The notes below the pieces were generated by a model. It was not told the origin of the DNA and searched no databases. It saw only the letters and a program-made list of their open reading frames with translations. Both the position numbers and the translations under genes were made by a program. From assembly GCA_963920765.1 (NCBI GenBank), contig OY987242.1, forward strand, positions 17,756,002 to 17,820,001: a stretch of DNA of 64,000 nucleotides, written 5' to 3'. The stretch comes from Ulota crispa. Lineage: Eukaryota; Streptophyta; Bryopsida; Orthotrichales; Orthotrichaceae. Below, piece by piece: positions 23,401-36,179 of the stretch. Within the stretch, counting starts at the first letter, position 1; each line of letters opens with the position of its first letter.

Positions 23401-24628
23401 TATTCACTAACCTGGGAAAAAAGGATGTAAAACGCCAAAAGTTCCAATATCGGTCCCAAAATCAGGTTTTTCTCAAATTAATGAATATTGCATTGTGGGT
23501 AGCTTTGATAAATATATGCTAATCTTTCATTTCTTTAATCGGATATTTTCTAATTGGAATTTGGTCTAGGAAGCTGAGGATGGAATCAGGAACTGTGGTA
23601 AGTGTGGTTACTGGAGCTGGGTGGAATGGAATGTTTTGTTGTTGCATATTTTGATACTTGTGTCAGAAAGTAATCATTCCAATCAAGAGAGTTTTGCTTT
23701 AGTCAGTTTGCTGGGTCCTATGACTCCTATCGGTGAGCCTACTGGATAGGTGTTATTTTTGTCGTAACGTACTTGTCTATATGGTTGGGCCTGATTCCTT
23801 CGATTTCTGTGCACGCCACGTGTAGCTCATTATATAGTAACACTCACACCGGCGTTTTGCTGCAATGGAGCATTTTTTGCAAAGAATCCAGTTAGTGAAG
23901 GTCCTGAGTAGTGAGTACATATCAGGGTATTCTTTTAGGCTTTAATAAGCCAGAAAGCTACAAAAATTTAATTCAAGTTTCAAGCCTATACAAAAAAATG
24001 AAGAAGAATTAGCATTTTGGGATGCCAGATGTTGTTCAACGTTCCAAATCTAAATGCTTGCTAAGCATTAGAAAAAAGAATATGTTGTTTGTAGCTAGTC
24101 AATTAGGAATTTAGGCAAAAAACAAAGTGATCTTCACATTGTGTGGACTCGTATTATTTGAAAATCAAGTCATCCTTAAAAAAATTTGAGATAATGTCTC
24201 TTTTGTTCAAAAATTTTGGGTTTTGTAACCCATGTTTTCAATAAATTCATTCTTGCAACACCAATTTTGGACTTTAGAAAAATATGGTCACAATCAACAA
24301 GCTCATAATGTAAACACTTGTAGCCTAATTTTGCACTTAAAAAAATCTTGTATATGCACCACTAAAATTTGTCATATGACTTCGGAAGCTGCCGGTCCAA
24401 AACCAAAACAAAAACCCTGGTACATATCTCACCTTCCCATTGACAGTGCATTGCTCAATGTCTAGATTAGTAAATAAAAAGGAGGTTGCTACTGTACGAG
24501 CACAATCCAGCTCTCAAACTTGAAGTACACCAAATAGTGCAATTAGGTGGCTCCATACTAGTTTCTTGACATTTTCCACTTTAAATATTTACAAACTGAA
24601 GACTATGGTACCTTCTGTCAATACTCTG
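23401..24628. other. Intergenic, nothing recognised
   Basis: Composition is intermediate up to about 23900, then AT-rich. No clear coding sequence. Confidence 0.5.
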
Positions 24629-24868
24629 AACACCATATTAATTAAATTGGGAATAACAGGGGTCCCATTTCGTATTCCACCTTAAACTTGATTTGAAGGT
24701 ATTAGATTCAATCTGAACCTCTAAGATTTTTTCCCTCCAAAATTCCTCCTCTCAGGTGAGGGCACGTATACCAAAAAAAATGTTGGAGCTCTGATTAAGG
24801 TGATCATTTTAATCTTCAGAAGTCCCCAAATGTACTGTTTTTCCCAATTTAATTGATATGGTGTTTGT
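24629..24868. mobile_element. Inverted-repeat MITE, family H copy 1
   Basis: The ends are acaccatattaattaaattg and, reversed, acaccatatcaattaaattg. The interior (aattcctcctctcaggtgag) matches the copy at 42993-43247. Confidence 0.85.
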
Positions 24869-24869
24869 G

Positions 24870-25326
24870 ATAAATGATGGGAGAAGCAAGTAGAGGTTGG
24901 GTTATGGTTGCAGTAACGAGCGTCAAAGCCTAAGAGCAACAAGCAAGGAAGTTGGAACCTTATACACAAAGAATTGCTATAACATAAAGAAAGTTGCATG
25001 CCCCTCTAGGCAATCAAGGGTGAGTCATGAGATAACTTTGCCAAGGTAAGGCAACCTAATTGTTAAGGCAACCTAAATGCGCTATTTGGTGTACACCAAG
25101 TAGCGCATTAGAGTTGCCTTAACAACTAGGCTGCTTTACCTTGGCAAAGCTACCTCATGACTCACCTTGGACCACTTGTAGACACATGCATGCAACTATT
25201 TTTATGCTTAGCATACAATAATTCTTGATCATGTCTAAAGTTCCAACTTCCTTACTCCTTGGCTTTGACACTTTTTGTTATGCCCAACCTCTTGCTTGCT
25301 TCTTCCATAGTTTGTCACAACAATTA
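24870..25326. mobile_element. Long hairpin element, family G
   Basis: Bases 24870-25087 and 25094-25326 are imperfect reverse complements. The inner 70 bp (atgagataactttgccaagg and onward) pair almost perfectly around a loop at ggtgtacacc. The right arm recurs at 25384-25640. Confidence 0.82.
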
Positions 25327-25383
25327 ATGACAAAAGTTACTATAATCTTGGTAATTATTTAAAAAGTGTGATATGTCAAGAAA

Positions 25384-25640
25384 TTAGTATGGGACAACCT
25401 AAATGCACCAGTTGGTGTACACCAAATAGCTCATTTAGGTTGCCTTAACAATCAAATTGCCTTATCTTGGCAAAGTGACCTTGAGACTCATCCTTGGCCA
25501 CTTGGAGGGACATGCAACTCTCTTTATGATACAATAATTCTTGATTATGTGTAAGCTATCACTTAACTTTGGTGTTTATTGCTATGCCCAACCTCTGCTT
25601 GCTTCTCCCATTGTTTATCACAGTAATTAATGACAAAAGT
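25384..25640 (+). mobile_element. Family G half copy
   Basis: Starts with gtatgggacaacctaaatgc, a 60-bp palindrome centred on ggtgtacacc, then follows the right arm of the neighbouring hairpin to the caattaatgac end. Confidence 0.75.
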
Positions 25641-25666
25641 TACAGTAGTTTTGATAAATATCTAAA

Positions 25667-26073
25667 GGAGATTAATCTGTCTACCACACCCTTCTAGCTA
25701 TTCTACCACCCCTCGGGTAGATGTTAGATTTCTACCATCAAATAGTTGAATTTGAAAATTTGGAATTCAAATTTGGACTTAGAGACCTTGATTTTGTCTA
25801 GAATTGCAAAAAAAAAGGTTGTAATTGAACACTACTCAATGAAAAAATTTAGATTGGGGGAAAAGTATTACTTTTACCTTTGTTTATATAAAAATATAAG
25901 TTTTTTCATTGAGTTTTGTTCAATTAGAACCATTAGACGAAATCACGGTCTCTAAGTCCAAATTTGAATTCCTACTTCTCAAATTCAGCTTTTTGAAGGT
26001 AGAAATCTAAAATTTACCCCGGGGGCATGGTAGAATATAAAGCTGAAAGGATGTGGTAGACATATCAATCCCC
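25667..26073. mobile_element. Family B2 inverted-repeat element copy 1
   Basis: Long arms pair along most of the length ('tagatttctaccatcaaa' near 25727 and its complement near 26005). It shares its core with 32241-32647 and 43591-43979, and its terminal region with the B1 elements. Confidence 0.85.
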
Positions 26074-26511
26074 ATATCTAAGGTATGTACACCCAAAAGT
26101 GACACTTACTTTAGATATGGTAATTGGGAGGGTCTGTTGAAAATCTAACGGCATGTGCTTGTTAGGAAATGAGTACATGTTCAAGCAAAATTGTTTTTGG
26201 AAATTTTTGATATCGAATTGTTGTAGGTGACTCCCTAAATTGACTTGTTGTGAACTCTAGACTCCTGGAAAAGCGACAACAAAAAGATCATGTCGTGACA
26301 ACAAAAAGGTCATCTCACACTCAATCATAAACCGCCACTTACACAATTTCTATTTCCTTATGTCAACTTGTGTGGCTGATTTGGGTACATGTATGTCTTG
26401 TTTGGGTGCAAAAATGCTACATTCATGTTTAATTTTAGATGTCACTAAACGGCTGGTATTACTAATGGGTATACATAACCTTAAATAGTTTAGAATACCA
26501 AGAAATAAGTA

Positions 26512-26969
26512 TGGGGCAACCTGAATGCACTATTTGGTGTAAATTCTGGACTTCTCGTTGTCAACCAGTTGTCCAGAATTGGATGCTGCTGGCCTATGAT
26601 TGCCCCACGGCCCCACCGTTTTCAGTTGCAGATACCTTTTTGAGCTGTCGAGACGAGGTTCGCGGGACTAGCTGGGCGGAATGCGCTGGCCTGAAGCCGG
26701 AGGTACAGGTGGCAGCCCCGGGAAACAGGCCTGAAAAGGAGAGAGCACATGAGATCCCCCATACAGGGCCGGACTGCTGGCGCCTGGCGGGGCTTGTCAG
26801 ATTGCGAGCCTTGTCCGACCCATTCTGGGAATCACGTGATGTTCTCCGTGATCGACAGTTCAATCGATTGCTTGTGACCTTCCTCATCTGGTTCCTTGCA
26901 TCAGCGCTGGAATTTGACAAGCCTCGTCTGGTGAACCTCTACACTGAATATTGCGTCTAGGTTGCCCCA
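26512..26969 (+). mobile_element. Pack-type element carrying a GC-rich fragment with a 149-codon ORF
   Basis: Eleven-base perfect inverted ends tggggcaacct (16 of 18 matching when extended) bound a 458-bp unit. Both terminal regions resemble the family G hairpin loop region, including 'gcactatttggtgta' near 26527. The interior (about 26545-26945) is GC-rich, unlike any family G copy. A plus-strand ORF of 149 codons (26511-26960) spans the unit, and a 108-codon ORF runs opposite. On the minus strand a candidate exon lies between an acceptor-like ttttcag and a donor-like aaaggta, as expected for captured genomic sequence with an intron. I recognise no protein family, and whether the ORF is expressed is unknown. 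Confidence 0.6.
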
Positions 26970-27069
26970 CACGACATTTCACACTATATAAATATTTACT
27001 GCTGCTACAGTATCTTTCATCAAAAATCACTGCAACAAACCGTTTTTAGATAGCTTTTCAACAACAATG

Positions 27070-27230
27070 AAGCAACAAAACGACAATCTAGTGGCTTCCA
27101 AGTCACAAACCATGTGAAATCAAAATATTTAGTGAGTTGCATGTGCCTCCAAGTGGCCAAGTGATGAGTCATGAGATAACTTACTGGGGTTAGGCAACCT
27201 AAATGCAATATTCAATGTACATTTCTCTTT
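27070..27230 (+). repeat. Family G left-arm fragment
   Basis: tgatgagtcatgagataact and 'ggcaacctaaatgc' match the left arm of 24870-25326. The element is incomplete. Confidence 0.6.
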
Positions 27231-27254
27231 TCAAGTACAGTATCATCTTAAAAA

Positions 27255-27570
27255 GGGAAAATTTCATGGATATCCCTCAAGTTTGCAATATTTTCATAAA
27301 TACCCCTACTTTTTCAAAAATATCACAAATACCCTTGGACCAAAACATTTAGGCATTTGTTTTGTTGTGCAAGTCACTTCCTTCTCCTTTTGTGCGCATA
27401 CTATTTCTTTCTTGTTATGTGTGTGCACAAAGGAAGAAGGGAAGTGGCATGCACAACAAAACAAACACCTAAATGTTTTGGTCCAACGTTATTTGTGATA
27501 TTTCTGAAAAAAAATAGGGGTATCTATGAAAATATTGCAAACTTCTGGGGTACCCATGAAATTTTTCCTT
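27255..27570. mobile_element. Foldback MITE, family A copy 2
   Basis: gggaaaatttcatgga at the left pairs with the right end, and the arms pair through the whole unit. Flanks tcttaaaaa and ctttaaaaa suggest a decayed 9-bp duplication. ORFs inside are reverse-complement twins and not genes. Confidence 0.88.
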
Positions 27571-27619
27571 TAAAAAGTTCATTTCAAATGAAGTGCAAAA
27601 TTTAACCCTTAACCCCTAA

Positions 27620-29198
27620 GGGGCCGTTCACACTACATCCCACGTCCCATCTTTGCAAGTCCCATGGCTATGCCATTTCAAGCCTTGTTGGGTTATTAAA
27701 GACAAAATTTAGTATGACAGAAAGCCATGAATATTTTAACCAAAAATATTAGTGGGACTTGGGCTAAAAGTTGGGTCTAGGGTGATTGCAAGAAACACTA
27801 GTACTATTTGATGTCTCCTTGCTATGTTGGGGGTGCTTTTTGGCTTGTAACTTTTGCTCAGCAAGTTCTTTTGAGCTGAAATTTCAAAGGAAGGTACATG
27901 TCATAGTTATTGACCTTCAATAATTTTTGCAGTTTTTTTAAAATTATTTTAATAATTTTGAATAGCCCCCAAATAGGTGTCTACCTTGGCCATTTTGGAG
28001 GTTTTTAGTACAATTTTGGGTCCAAAAAAGCAAATCTCATGCCACAAATCAGGAAACTTGTTCATCATAGAGCATTACATGGATATATAGAAGGATTCTA
28101 GGAAATTGTGAATTCTCTGCCTTCCACATGCTCTCAAAGTGGGCATCCTTTGGTCAAGCATTGGAGAAAGAGAACAAACTTTTCCAAAAAAAAATTTCAT
28201 TAGTTCAAGTGTCTCAAATAGAGCAAAAATGGTTTGATTTTGTTTTATTTTTTTGAGTTTTTTTACTATTTTCTAAAAAGCAAAAAGAAAATTGCCTTTT
28301 TCTTTGTAAAATCTGTTCCTCTATTTTTGTGCATAACTTTTAGAATAAATTTTTTCTAGGCCTGAATATTCATGAGTATGCTATTTTAAGTGCTTTACAA
28401 ATTTTCCATACTTTATTTTATTTAAATTAAATTATTTCAAAAGTTACAATACTACCAGTACTATGGCCGTTTGCAACAAAATTGGTTGGTCTTTCTTGCA
28501 ACTACCCTCTAACAAAATGGTTGACCCAAACTTTGAGTGAAGTTCCACCCCATGTGGCGCTAAAACTTTCAAAAAGCATTGTCATGTAAGCAACAAAGAC
28601 ATGGAACTTGAGATTCTTGTGAAGCACCAAGCCTTGGCAAAATTTTGAACCCTCCAAGAGGCCTTTAATTTTTGATGCTCTTAACTTTCATTGAGCCTAG
28701 GCCGGGTACATCAAAAGCATGTGTGAAGTATCTCTATCTTGTATGATTTTCTAATTGTATGTCGCAAAAAGCATGCATAAAAAAATGGTAATCTAAACCT
28801 TGTATGAAAGACCTTAGCCACATGCACAATCCAAAACAATACAAAAAACATTGGTCTCATAAAATATGTAAATGTACTCACTAGTCATAATCCAAACACT
28901 CTACTCATTTATAAAATAAAATAAAATTTATGGTTTTATTGTATCCACATCTTTCTCCAATGGGGATGCACTACAATATAACTTTCATGATTGCATTGAA
29001 CTCAAAGGGTGGGTGAAAATATGGGATTAGTGATAGGTTTGTTTTTATAAGTATTTATCTTGGGATCCCGTTTTAGACTTGATAAGGATCTCTTGGAGGG
29101 TTCAAAATTTTGCTAATATTCCAACTATTGGTTTTACACCCATCAAATCCTTGAATATTAATCAGACTTGGGATGTGGAACATAGTGTGAACCACCTC
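27620..29198. mobile_element. Larger Tourist-like element, family I copy 1
   Basis: The ends are ggggccgttcacactacat and, reversed, gaggtggttcacactatgt. It is flanked by TAA at 27617-27619 and 29199-29201. Length 1,579 bp, with no transposase ORF. The first 170 bp match the element at 52043-52527. Confidence 0.78.
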
Positions 29199-29201
29199 TA
29201 A

Positions 29202-31255
29202 GTGTCTAAGGCTATTTTTTTAATTTCAAAAAGGTATCTTAGAAGTTTTTGAATAACAATTGAAAGATCATTATCAAACATTGAAACAAAATTGTAAACG
29301 TAAAATCTTGAGCTTTAAGGCTTTCAAATGATGCTATCAGAACAAAATTCCAAAAAAGCCTTGCCAATAATATAATATTTATAATTGAGTGTGGATGATC
29401 ACAAAATTTAATGTTTTTTTTGCAATTGCTCAAAACTTATTATGCCAAAATTTGTATATGGATCTGTTGTCGAGTTAAGAGGAGCGCGCTTTGAGAACAC
29501 GCAGAGTGTTTAGCTGCGATCGTACGTCGCTAACTAGAAGATGTTGCCGGTCTTGATCTTCACCATTCAAATTTTTAGTCTTTTGTCTTCTGTTGACTTA
29601 TTCTATAATTGATTCTAAAGGTATAAGGGTCAAGGTAGGGATAAGAGCCCATTGGATACGGGACGGATAGATTAAGACAGCAGATACGAGCTGCTGTCCG
29701 TATAACGGAATCTTAAAATCAAATTTATGATCTGCTGGCCAAAACTTCAGGGCGTGAGAACAAAGCAAATCTTGACCATGTGGATAATCAATTCCACTTC
29801 GTCACCACTACAATAAATGGGATTAAGTTTGATTTAACTCAAACTGCTCACAACAAAGTTCATAAAATGGAATGGAAATAAATTGACAAACGAGCCTTCA
29901 AAACCGGCTAGGAATAATAAAATCACATTATACACATACATAAAAAATAAATCCAAAACATCCCTTTTAAAATCTTTATATTTTTAGATCTTCAAGTCTT
30001 TATGTTTTAATAAAAACAATGGAAAAAATCACAATCAACAAGTCCTAGAAATATTGTAATTTTTTATCTAGTGTCACAGATGGCTCAAAGATCAAAATGC
30101 TAAGTATAATAGCATTTGAAAAGCCCTTGTAATCTTTTAACATTCTTCTTTATTTCAATTCAATCTAAGCTATTGTCTAAAAGATATGCGATTTAAAAGT
30201 AGAGGCTCTTTTTCCTCTTTGTAAACTAAACACTGTCTCTTTAAACCTCTATAACTTTTGTTTTTCACATCATCCATGCAAATGTGATATCAATTTAAAA
30301 ACATGATATCATTGGCTATAACTTCTGAAAGTTTCATTATAAACTGAAACTTTGTTCAAAAGTTCTAATCAATCAAAGTTTGGATCTCAATGTTTTTAAA
30401 GAGCATCCAACCTCCAACTTTTATAACTATAATTCTTTCAATAAAATTCTAAATAAAATGATTGAAATAATTTAAAAAGTTATGATAACAATCTATCACT
30501 TCTAAAAAATAATAATAATAATAATAATAATAATATTATCTGAAAGTTATAGCTCCTTAAAATTTTAGCTTCTTTTCAACAAAAAGGCAGCCACCTCCAA
30601 TCCTTCACACCTTCATAATTTTCTCCTCCAAATTCTACATCACTAGTTTAAAGACTTTCTAAAAATCTAAAATTAAAATGAATTTTTCTTCTGAATCTTG
30701 TTACAAAATGATATACAGAACATAAGCTATGGCTTGTCAAAGTTTTAGCCTTTTTTCATAATTTGGCTTTTTAACTTCAGAATTCAAATACTCATAACTT
30801 TTGTATTACAATTCCAAATCAAACTTGTAATTTCAATTTGGAAAACTGATTACACAAAAAACAACTCCTCCAAATTTCAATTCAAAATTATGTATACACA
30901 GAAAATTCTCTCACATTAAAGTTTCGAGATTTCTTTTATCTTCTAGTAAATATTCATACACTAACTTTCAACATACTAAGAAATCTCTTTTCCTACATTT
31001 TGACCCTATTTAAGGTAGGATGATGGAGCACATCAGTCTATATCCTCTTCTTCATAATCCCACCGTAGATATCAAACCTTTCTCCGTTTCACACTTCTCC
31101 AAATCACTTTTAAATCCTTAATATTTTTATTTAAACAAAAACAAAATATATGAGCTTTCTAAAACATATAGATAAATAATTAAAAATAAATAAATACAAG
31201 ATAAATACTACCATAAAGTAGCCACGTGTCCTTACGTGCATATAATAGCGTCAAA
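29202..31255. other. AT-rich intergenic DNA
   Basis: No gene is recognised. An (aat)n array of about ten units lies near 30507-30535. Confidence 0.55.
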
Positions 31256-31261
31256 CATTTG

Positions 31262-31345
31262 TTCAGTCGCCAAGTCGTGGGCTTAATTGGTTGAAAAAAC
31301 GATTGTCTTTTGCCGCCCGTTAATTCGGGTTTGAACCTAATTGGA
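31262..31345 (+). repeat. tRNA-like segment, possibly a SINE head
   Basis: gggcttaattggttgaa resembles a tRNA D-arm/A box, and gggtttgaaccta about 45 bases later resembles a B box. Acceptor stem pairing is not convincing, so I do not call a functional tRNA. More balanced sequence follows to about 31530. Confidence 0.25.
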
Positions 31346-32240
31346 CTTGTCAAGCGGTGATGGCGGCTCACCGCTTGGCAATTAATGAGGCAAGAAATTA
31401 GGCCAGCTAATTTGCTACCTATCTCCCTGATTTGTGCATGTGATAAGACGGCGCAACCTTTTGGAATCTATGGCCGTTGCGCTGCCATCAAATCGTGGTT
31501 CTCACCACGATCACTCTTTTTGCTCTCAACTATTGATTTATTGAAATTAACACAAAAACAAATAAATAATATGTATGTACATGATAGAGGCATCTCTATC
31601 AGGACACCGTTAGTCTAACGGGATGCAAAATAATTTAGGTCCAATTATGCAAAATATTTTTCTTATTAGAAAATAATAAATGTTTTTTATTCACGCATTC
31701 CTTATTCAAACTTTGATTTATAAAAATAACTGAAAATTGCCATTTTTGAAGGCACAAGTAGAAATGTAGGATTTTTTTTTGAAAATCCAATAGTATCTTG
31801 TCCTAGACTAGGAGAGGTACTTGTGGAAAAAATTAGTTTATTTTAGATGGAGGAGTATGAGATATTGACATCTGAAGTAAAAAAGAAAGTTTTATTTATT
31901 CTTGCCAAAAACATTTAGAAGCCTTTGACCACTTTTATAATAAAAAAACAGCTCTACACAAAATTGAGGTTTATTTTCTCTATGTAGGAGACCAACTTAG
32001 GTATATGTGGAGAATTTTCAAGTGAATTGGAGGTATACAACATACATTAAAAAATATTTGAATGCTAGCAGGTAATAAAATTTGCATATACAATAGGCAA
32101 AATTGGAGAATTTATGTAGAATTCAGAAATTTGAATTACACAAATCCACACAATAATAATCAGGGAATCTTAACTCACTACAACTTAGAAAAAAAAATAT
32201 TTTAAAAAAAAACACAATTTGCTCAAAAAAATTTAATTAA
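31346..32240. other. Intergenic, nothing recognised
   Basis: A short GC-balanced patch to 31530, then AT-rich sequence. Confidence 0.5.
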
Positions 32241-32647
32241 ATTGATATGTGCACACCATGGGGTTGATACATGCACACTTGCCTAGGGCAAATTATAGAT
32301 TTCTACCATCAAAAAGTTGAATTTGAAAATTTTGAATTTAGATTTGGACTTAAAGACCATGATTTAGTCCAGACTCAAAAAATAATTTGCAATTCAACAA
32401 TGCCCAATGAAAAAGCTTAGCTAGGAATAAAGTGATACTTTTACTTTTGTTTATAAAAAAAGATAAGTTTTTTCATTGGGTATTGTTCAATTGCAACCTT
32501 TTTTGTGGTTCTAGACTAAACCATGGTCTTTAAGTCCAAATTTGAATTCCTAATTCTCAAATTTAGCTTTTTGATGGTAGAAATCCATAATTTACCTCAA
32601 GGGGGGTGTACATATATCAACTCCTTGGTGTGCACATATCAATTCCC
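32241..32647. mobile_element. Family B2 inverted-repeat element copy 2
   Basis: Core as in 25667-26073 and 43591-43979. Both ends show a doubled terminal motif (attgatatgtgcacacc followed by gttgatacatgcacac), suggesting duplication of the terminus. Confidence 0.82.
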
Positions 32648-32759
32648 AAAATTAAAGTGTCAAATTTTAGAAGGGGCAAAAAGAATGGAGGGTTGGGAGT
32701 CTCCCAAAACGGGCTCCTTCCACTCCACTCCCCTTTGCACAAGCGTCCCCTAGACACTT

Positions 32760-33050
32760 GTTTTTTCATTTTTTGAGAAGTGAAAAAGTGGCGATTAAAA
32801 TGTTATAGTGGTGCTCCAAATTTCAACATTCATCCACATATTGGATAGAAAATGTCACAGTAGTACATATTACATGTCAATCATTTGGTTTTCATTCACA
32901 ATTTAGCGATCTCATCCAAGTTTTTTTTAAAATTTGAAGCCTCTTTGGCAATTTCATTCAAGTTTTTTGGCATTTTTTTGACATATTTTAGCTAGACTAT
33001 TTTTTTGGGTGCAATCTGGCACCAAAAAGCTAAAAAAAAATGGCCCTAGT
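32760..33050 (+). repeat. Dispersed repeat, family F copy 2
   Basis: Direct repeat of 912-1195, from gaaaaagtggcgatt to gcaatctggcacca. Confidence 0.7.
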
Positions 33051-34810
33051 GTCCACACCTTGTGCTTGTAATAACTAACCCTTTTTGGAGTCAACACCCA
33101 CTTACAAAGAAGAGGCCTTGTCCAAAGTGCCGCTCCTACTCTAGTTTTGATAAACTCTTGTATAATTTTTTTGTTGAATATCATAAGGAAGAAAAAAAAA
33201 GATCCCCACGTAAATCTTTGAATTACCCATCTTTAATAAAAGTTTTGAAAAATCATGGATTGCAAGCTAGTTTAGCTATAAGTACATGTCCAAAACCGTA
33301 GTTGACCCTCAAGCGGCCACTTGGGCTTTAGGGGTTAAGGCAACAAGAGCACCAAAATAGGTATTGTGCACTGAAGAACTTTTTCGGTCTTTACAATGGT
33401 GAAGCAACATACACCCACAAATGCATGAAGGTTAAAAAAAAATAGATAGAACCATTCACATATGCACATTCATCCATAAAGTACTAATATTAGTAGCTTT
33501 TGTTCAAAACTTGTCACATATTGTGTTTCTTTGAGAGGAGTTTATAGCAATTTCACTCAATTTTTCACCTAGTTTTTAGAGAAGGTAGCCATTGTCAAAA
33601 TGAAGTAGGATTTTCTTAGGTTTGATGGATGACAATAATTTTCAATCCATCTTGAAACGGAAAAGACCCCATTATAGTGATGGGTGGATAGAGTCAACCT
33701 TTGTAAAACAAATGTTTGGATAGTGTCAATGTTCCACTTTTTGTGTGTGTGTTCTAGGCCCAATTAAATGAAGTGTTTGTTTATAGTCAATGCTTGGACA
33801 TGCTTAATGTTTTTTTCTAACCCAAGGCAATAACCTTATCCAAGCATTACTATACAGTACCCTTGCAGATCTTTATACCCACTCTATTTTACCATTCAAA
33901 GAACTTAGCATTTTATAGAATACAACTAACATTTTTGTATCTTGCATCATAGACTTGCAATGTATACACAATTCTAATCAACCATACTAAAATTGAGTTC
34001 CAAAAAACCAAAACCTGATTTTGATGAGTCATTTTAAATGAATTCATGGTTTTACTTGATAATTGATTAAAATGCATTGATGATGAATTTTTGAGTTTTA
34101 ATTGCATGAATATGTAGGAAACATCCATACACACATCTATCTTTCAAACAAAAATCTCCAAAAAGGTTGAAAATTCTTTCTACATAGATTTTAATAAGGT
34201 GATCTTGGCAAAATTTAGTAAAATAAATACCTCTTTAAGGTAACTAGATTTTTTTATTTCACTTATACATTATTGTGTTTGTACCATGATAATATGATAA
34301 TGTTTATTTTGCCAAGAGATAATTAAAAATAGAGATATCTATTTTACTAAATTTGGTCTTTATCACCCTAACATTAAAATATTTGTCGAAGGAATTCAAA
34401 ACCTTTTGGAGATTTTTGTTTGAAGGAAAGATGTGCATATGGATGTTTCCTATATATACATGTAATCAAATCTCAAAAATTCATCACCAATGTTTTTCAA
34501 TCAATTTTTTTTGTAAAACCCTGATTATTGCACAAAACAATTCACCAGAAATTGGATTTAGGTTTTTTGGACTGAAATTCAATACCGTTGATTTGAATTG
34601 GGGATAAGAATTAAATATAAAAAATGCAAGATAATAAAATGCCAATTGATGCCAATTTCATTCTATAACATGCATCGTAGTAAAAGGAGGCAACAACTTT
34701 TGTTTTGTTGGAGGGCATCGTACAACAAAAGAGTAAGATTGAAGGTCATTGAAGGAAAATCATTTCAACCCCAGGATTATTTTGTTATTCTCTTGAGATA
34801 TCACATGGTG
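33051..34810. other. AT-rich intergenic DNA
   Basis: A family X end motif (reversed ttaacccctaaagcc) lies at 33330. Bases 34140-34480 contain an imperfect inverted repeat around 34260. No gene is recognised. Confidence 0.5.
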
Positions 34811-36179
34811 TAAAAAAGTACCCTTAGCCCTGCATCCAGCATCGCTCTTATCAATAATATAAAACAAAACAAACCCAAATGAAATCCCTTCCGGCTCTTA
34901 GCAAATATAAGCCAACCCTCGGGTGCCAGTGCCGGTAAGTCAACCGGGTCAGCATGATTGAACAACCTGCATAAAAAACCCACAGCTGCAACATAAAGCT
35001 CCAGCTTCATTTTTAGCATAAACCTGGCTCTGCATGAAAAAACCTACTATTGCACCGAAATTGGATTTTGGAAGCATTATGCAAGTATTCTTGCATAATT
35101 GGGATTACAGATTCTACTGTCATTGTTACAAACAATGTCCATCCATTTCCATGCAATGACTCGCATTAGGTAATACACTTCTCATCATCAAGCATAGTGG
35201 GAAAATTACAAAAAAAAAAACTTCATTGTTGGGCTTCACACTCTGCGTCAGCCCCCTTTTTTTTTCTTCCCATATTATCTCCCATAATACTCACTTTAGT
35301 GAGCATCTAACTTGATAGAATAGTTGAACTTTTTCCCCAATTCTCCTTTGTTTGTCATGGAGATTGTACCACTGAAACCACGTGGTTGGCCATTTGATCC
35401 TATGAGTATTGTCTATGAGCAAAGTGCAGGGTCTCAATCCAGGTGGGGATATGCAAGTGGTTCTTACGTCTTATGTTCCCTTATAACTTGACTTAAAAAA
35501 AGAACAATAAAGTTGGGCCCCTAAAATCACATGATTGGTTGATTCAACCGTAACTACAAATACATCCCCAGAGCAGCAAAGCTGCGGTAGTCTAAAAGCA
35601 AGAATTCTACCTACGGGTTCTGCAGCAATATGTTCCCTAGTTACTCTATACAATATCACGTGAGGTACAGTAAGAATCCTGTTCGGAGACAGGATTCCTC
35701 TTCCAAAGCCAACTCCTGCATTTCAAACAGCCAATTAGCAAGTTGAACTCGGCTACACATCTCTGGCCACTGATCTTTGAATGGAAACGGGGTCATCGGC
35801 AACCTCTCATCTTGAATGCTTGCAGAAGAAATTCATACACAATGCCGGCGTTTGAGTCTGGGCTCTCAAGCGATCTGGCCAAGGATCTCCCAAACAATGC
35901 ACTCCTACACAGACTGGTGAAAATGCTTACAAAGTGATGCAAGGAATGTCTTCTACTTTTACCGGCATTGTCGCTCTGGTTCTCTCGAGCTCTGACTTGG
36001 TTGTCCAACGCTACCCTCGGTGACGACCATCTCAGCTGCATGCAGCAATTGTGTGCACCCTTTTCCAGAGGTCCAATATAAAAAACCACTAGAGCTAGCG
36101 GCTGCTGCAAGCAACAATTGTGTGCCAGAGTGCCAACAAAGAGATAGCTTTTCTGGTTCCTTACAAAAAAGGCTTGCTG
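34811..36179 (-). other. Region downstream of the intronless phosphatase gene
   Basis: Composition is less AT-rich than the repeats. It may include the 3' untranslated region of the minus-strand gene that ends at 36180. A 72-codon ATG ORF (34801-35019, minus) has two hydrophobic stretches but no recognisable family. Confidence 0.35.

Noticed and set aside
31262-31345. Functional tRNA gene
   Set aside because: A- and B-box-like motifs are present but I cannot form a consistent acceptor stem and anticodon arm; kept only as a low-confidence SINE-like segment.
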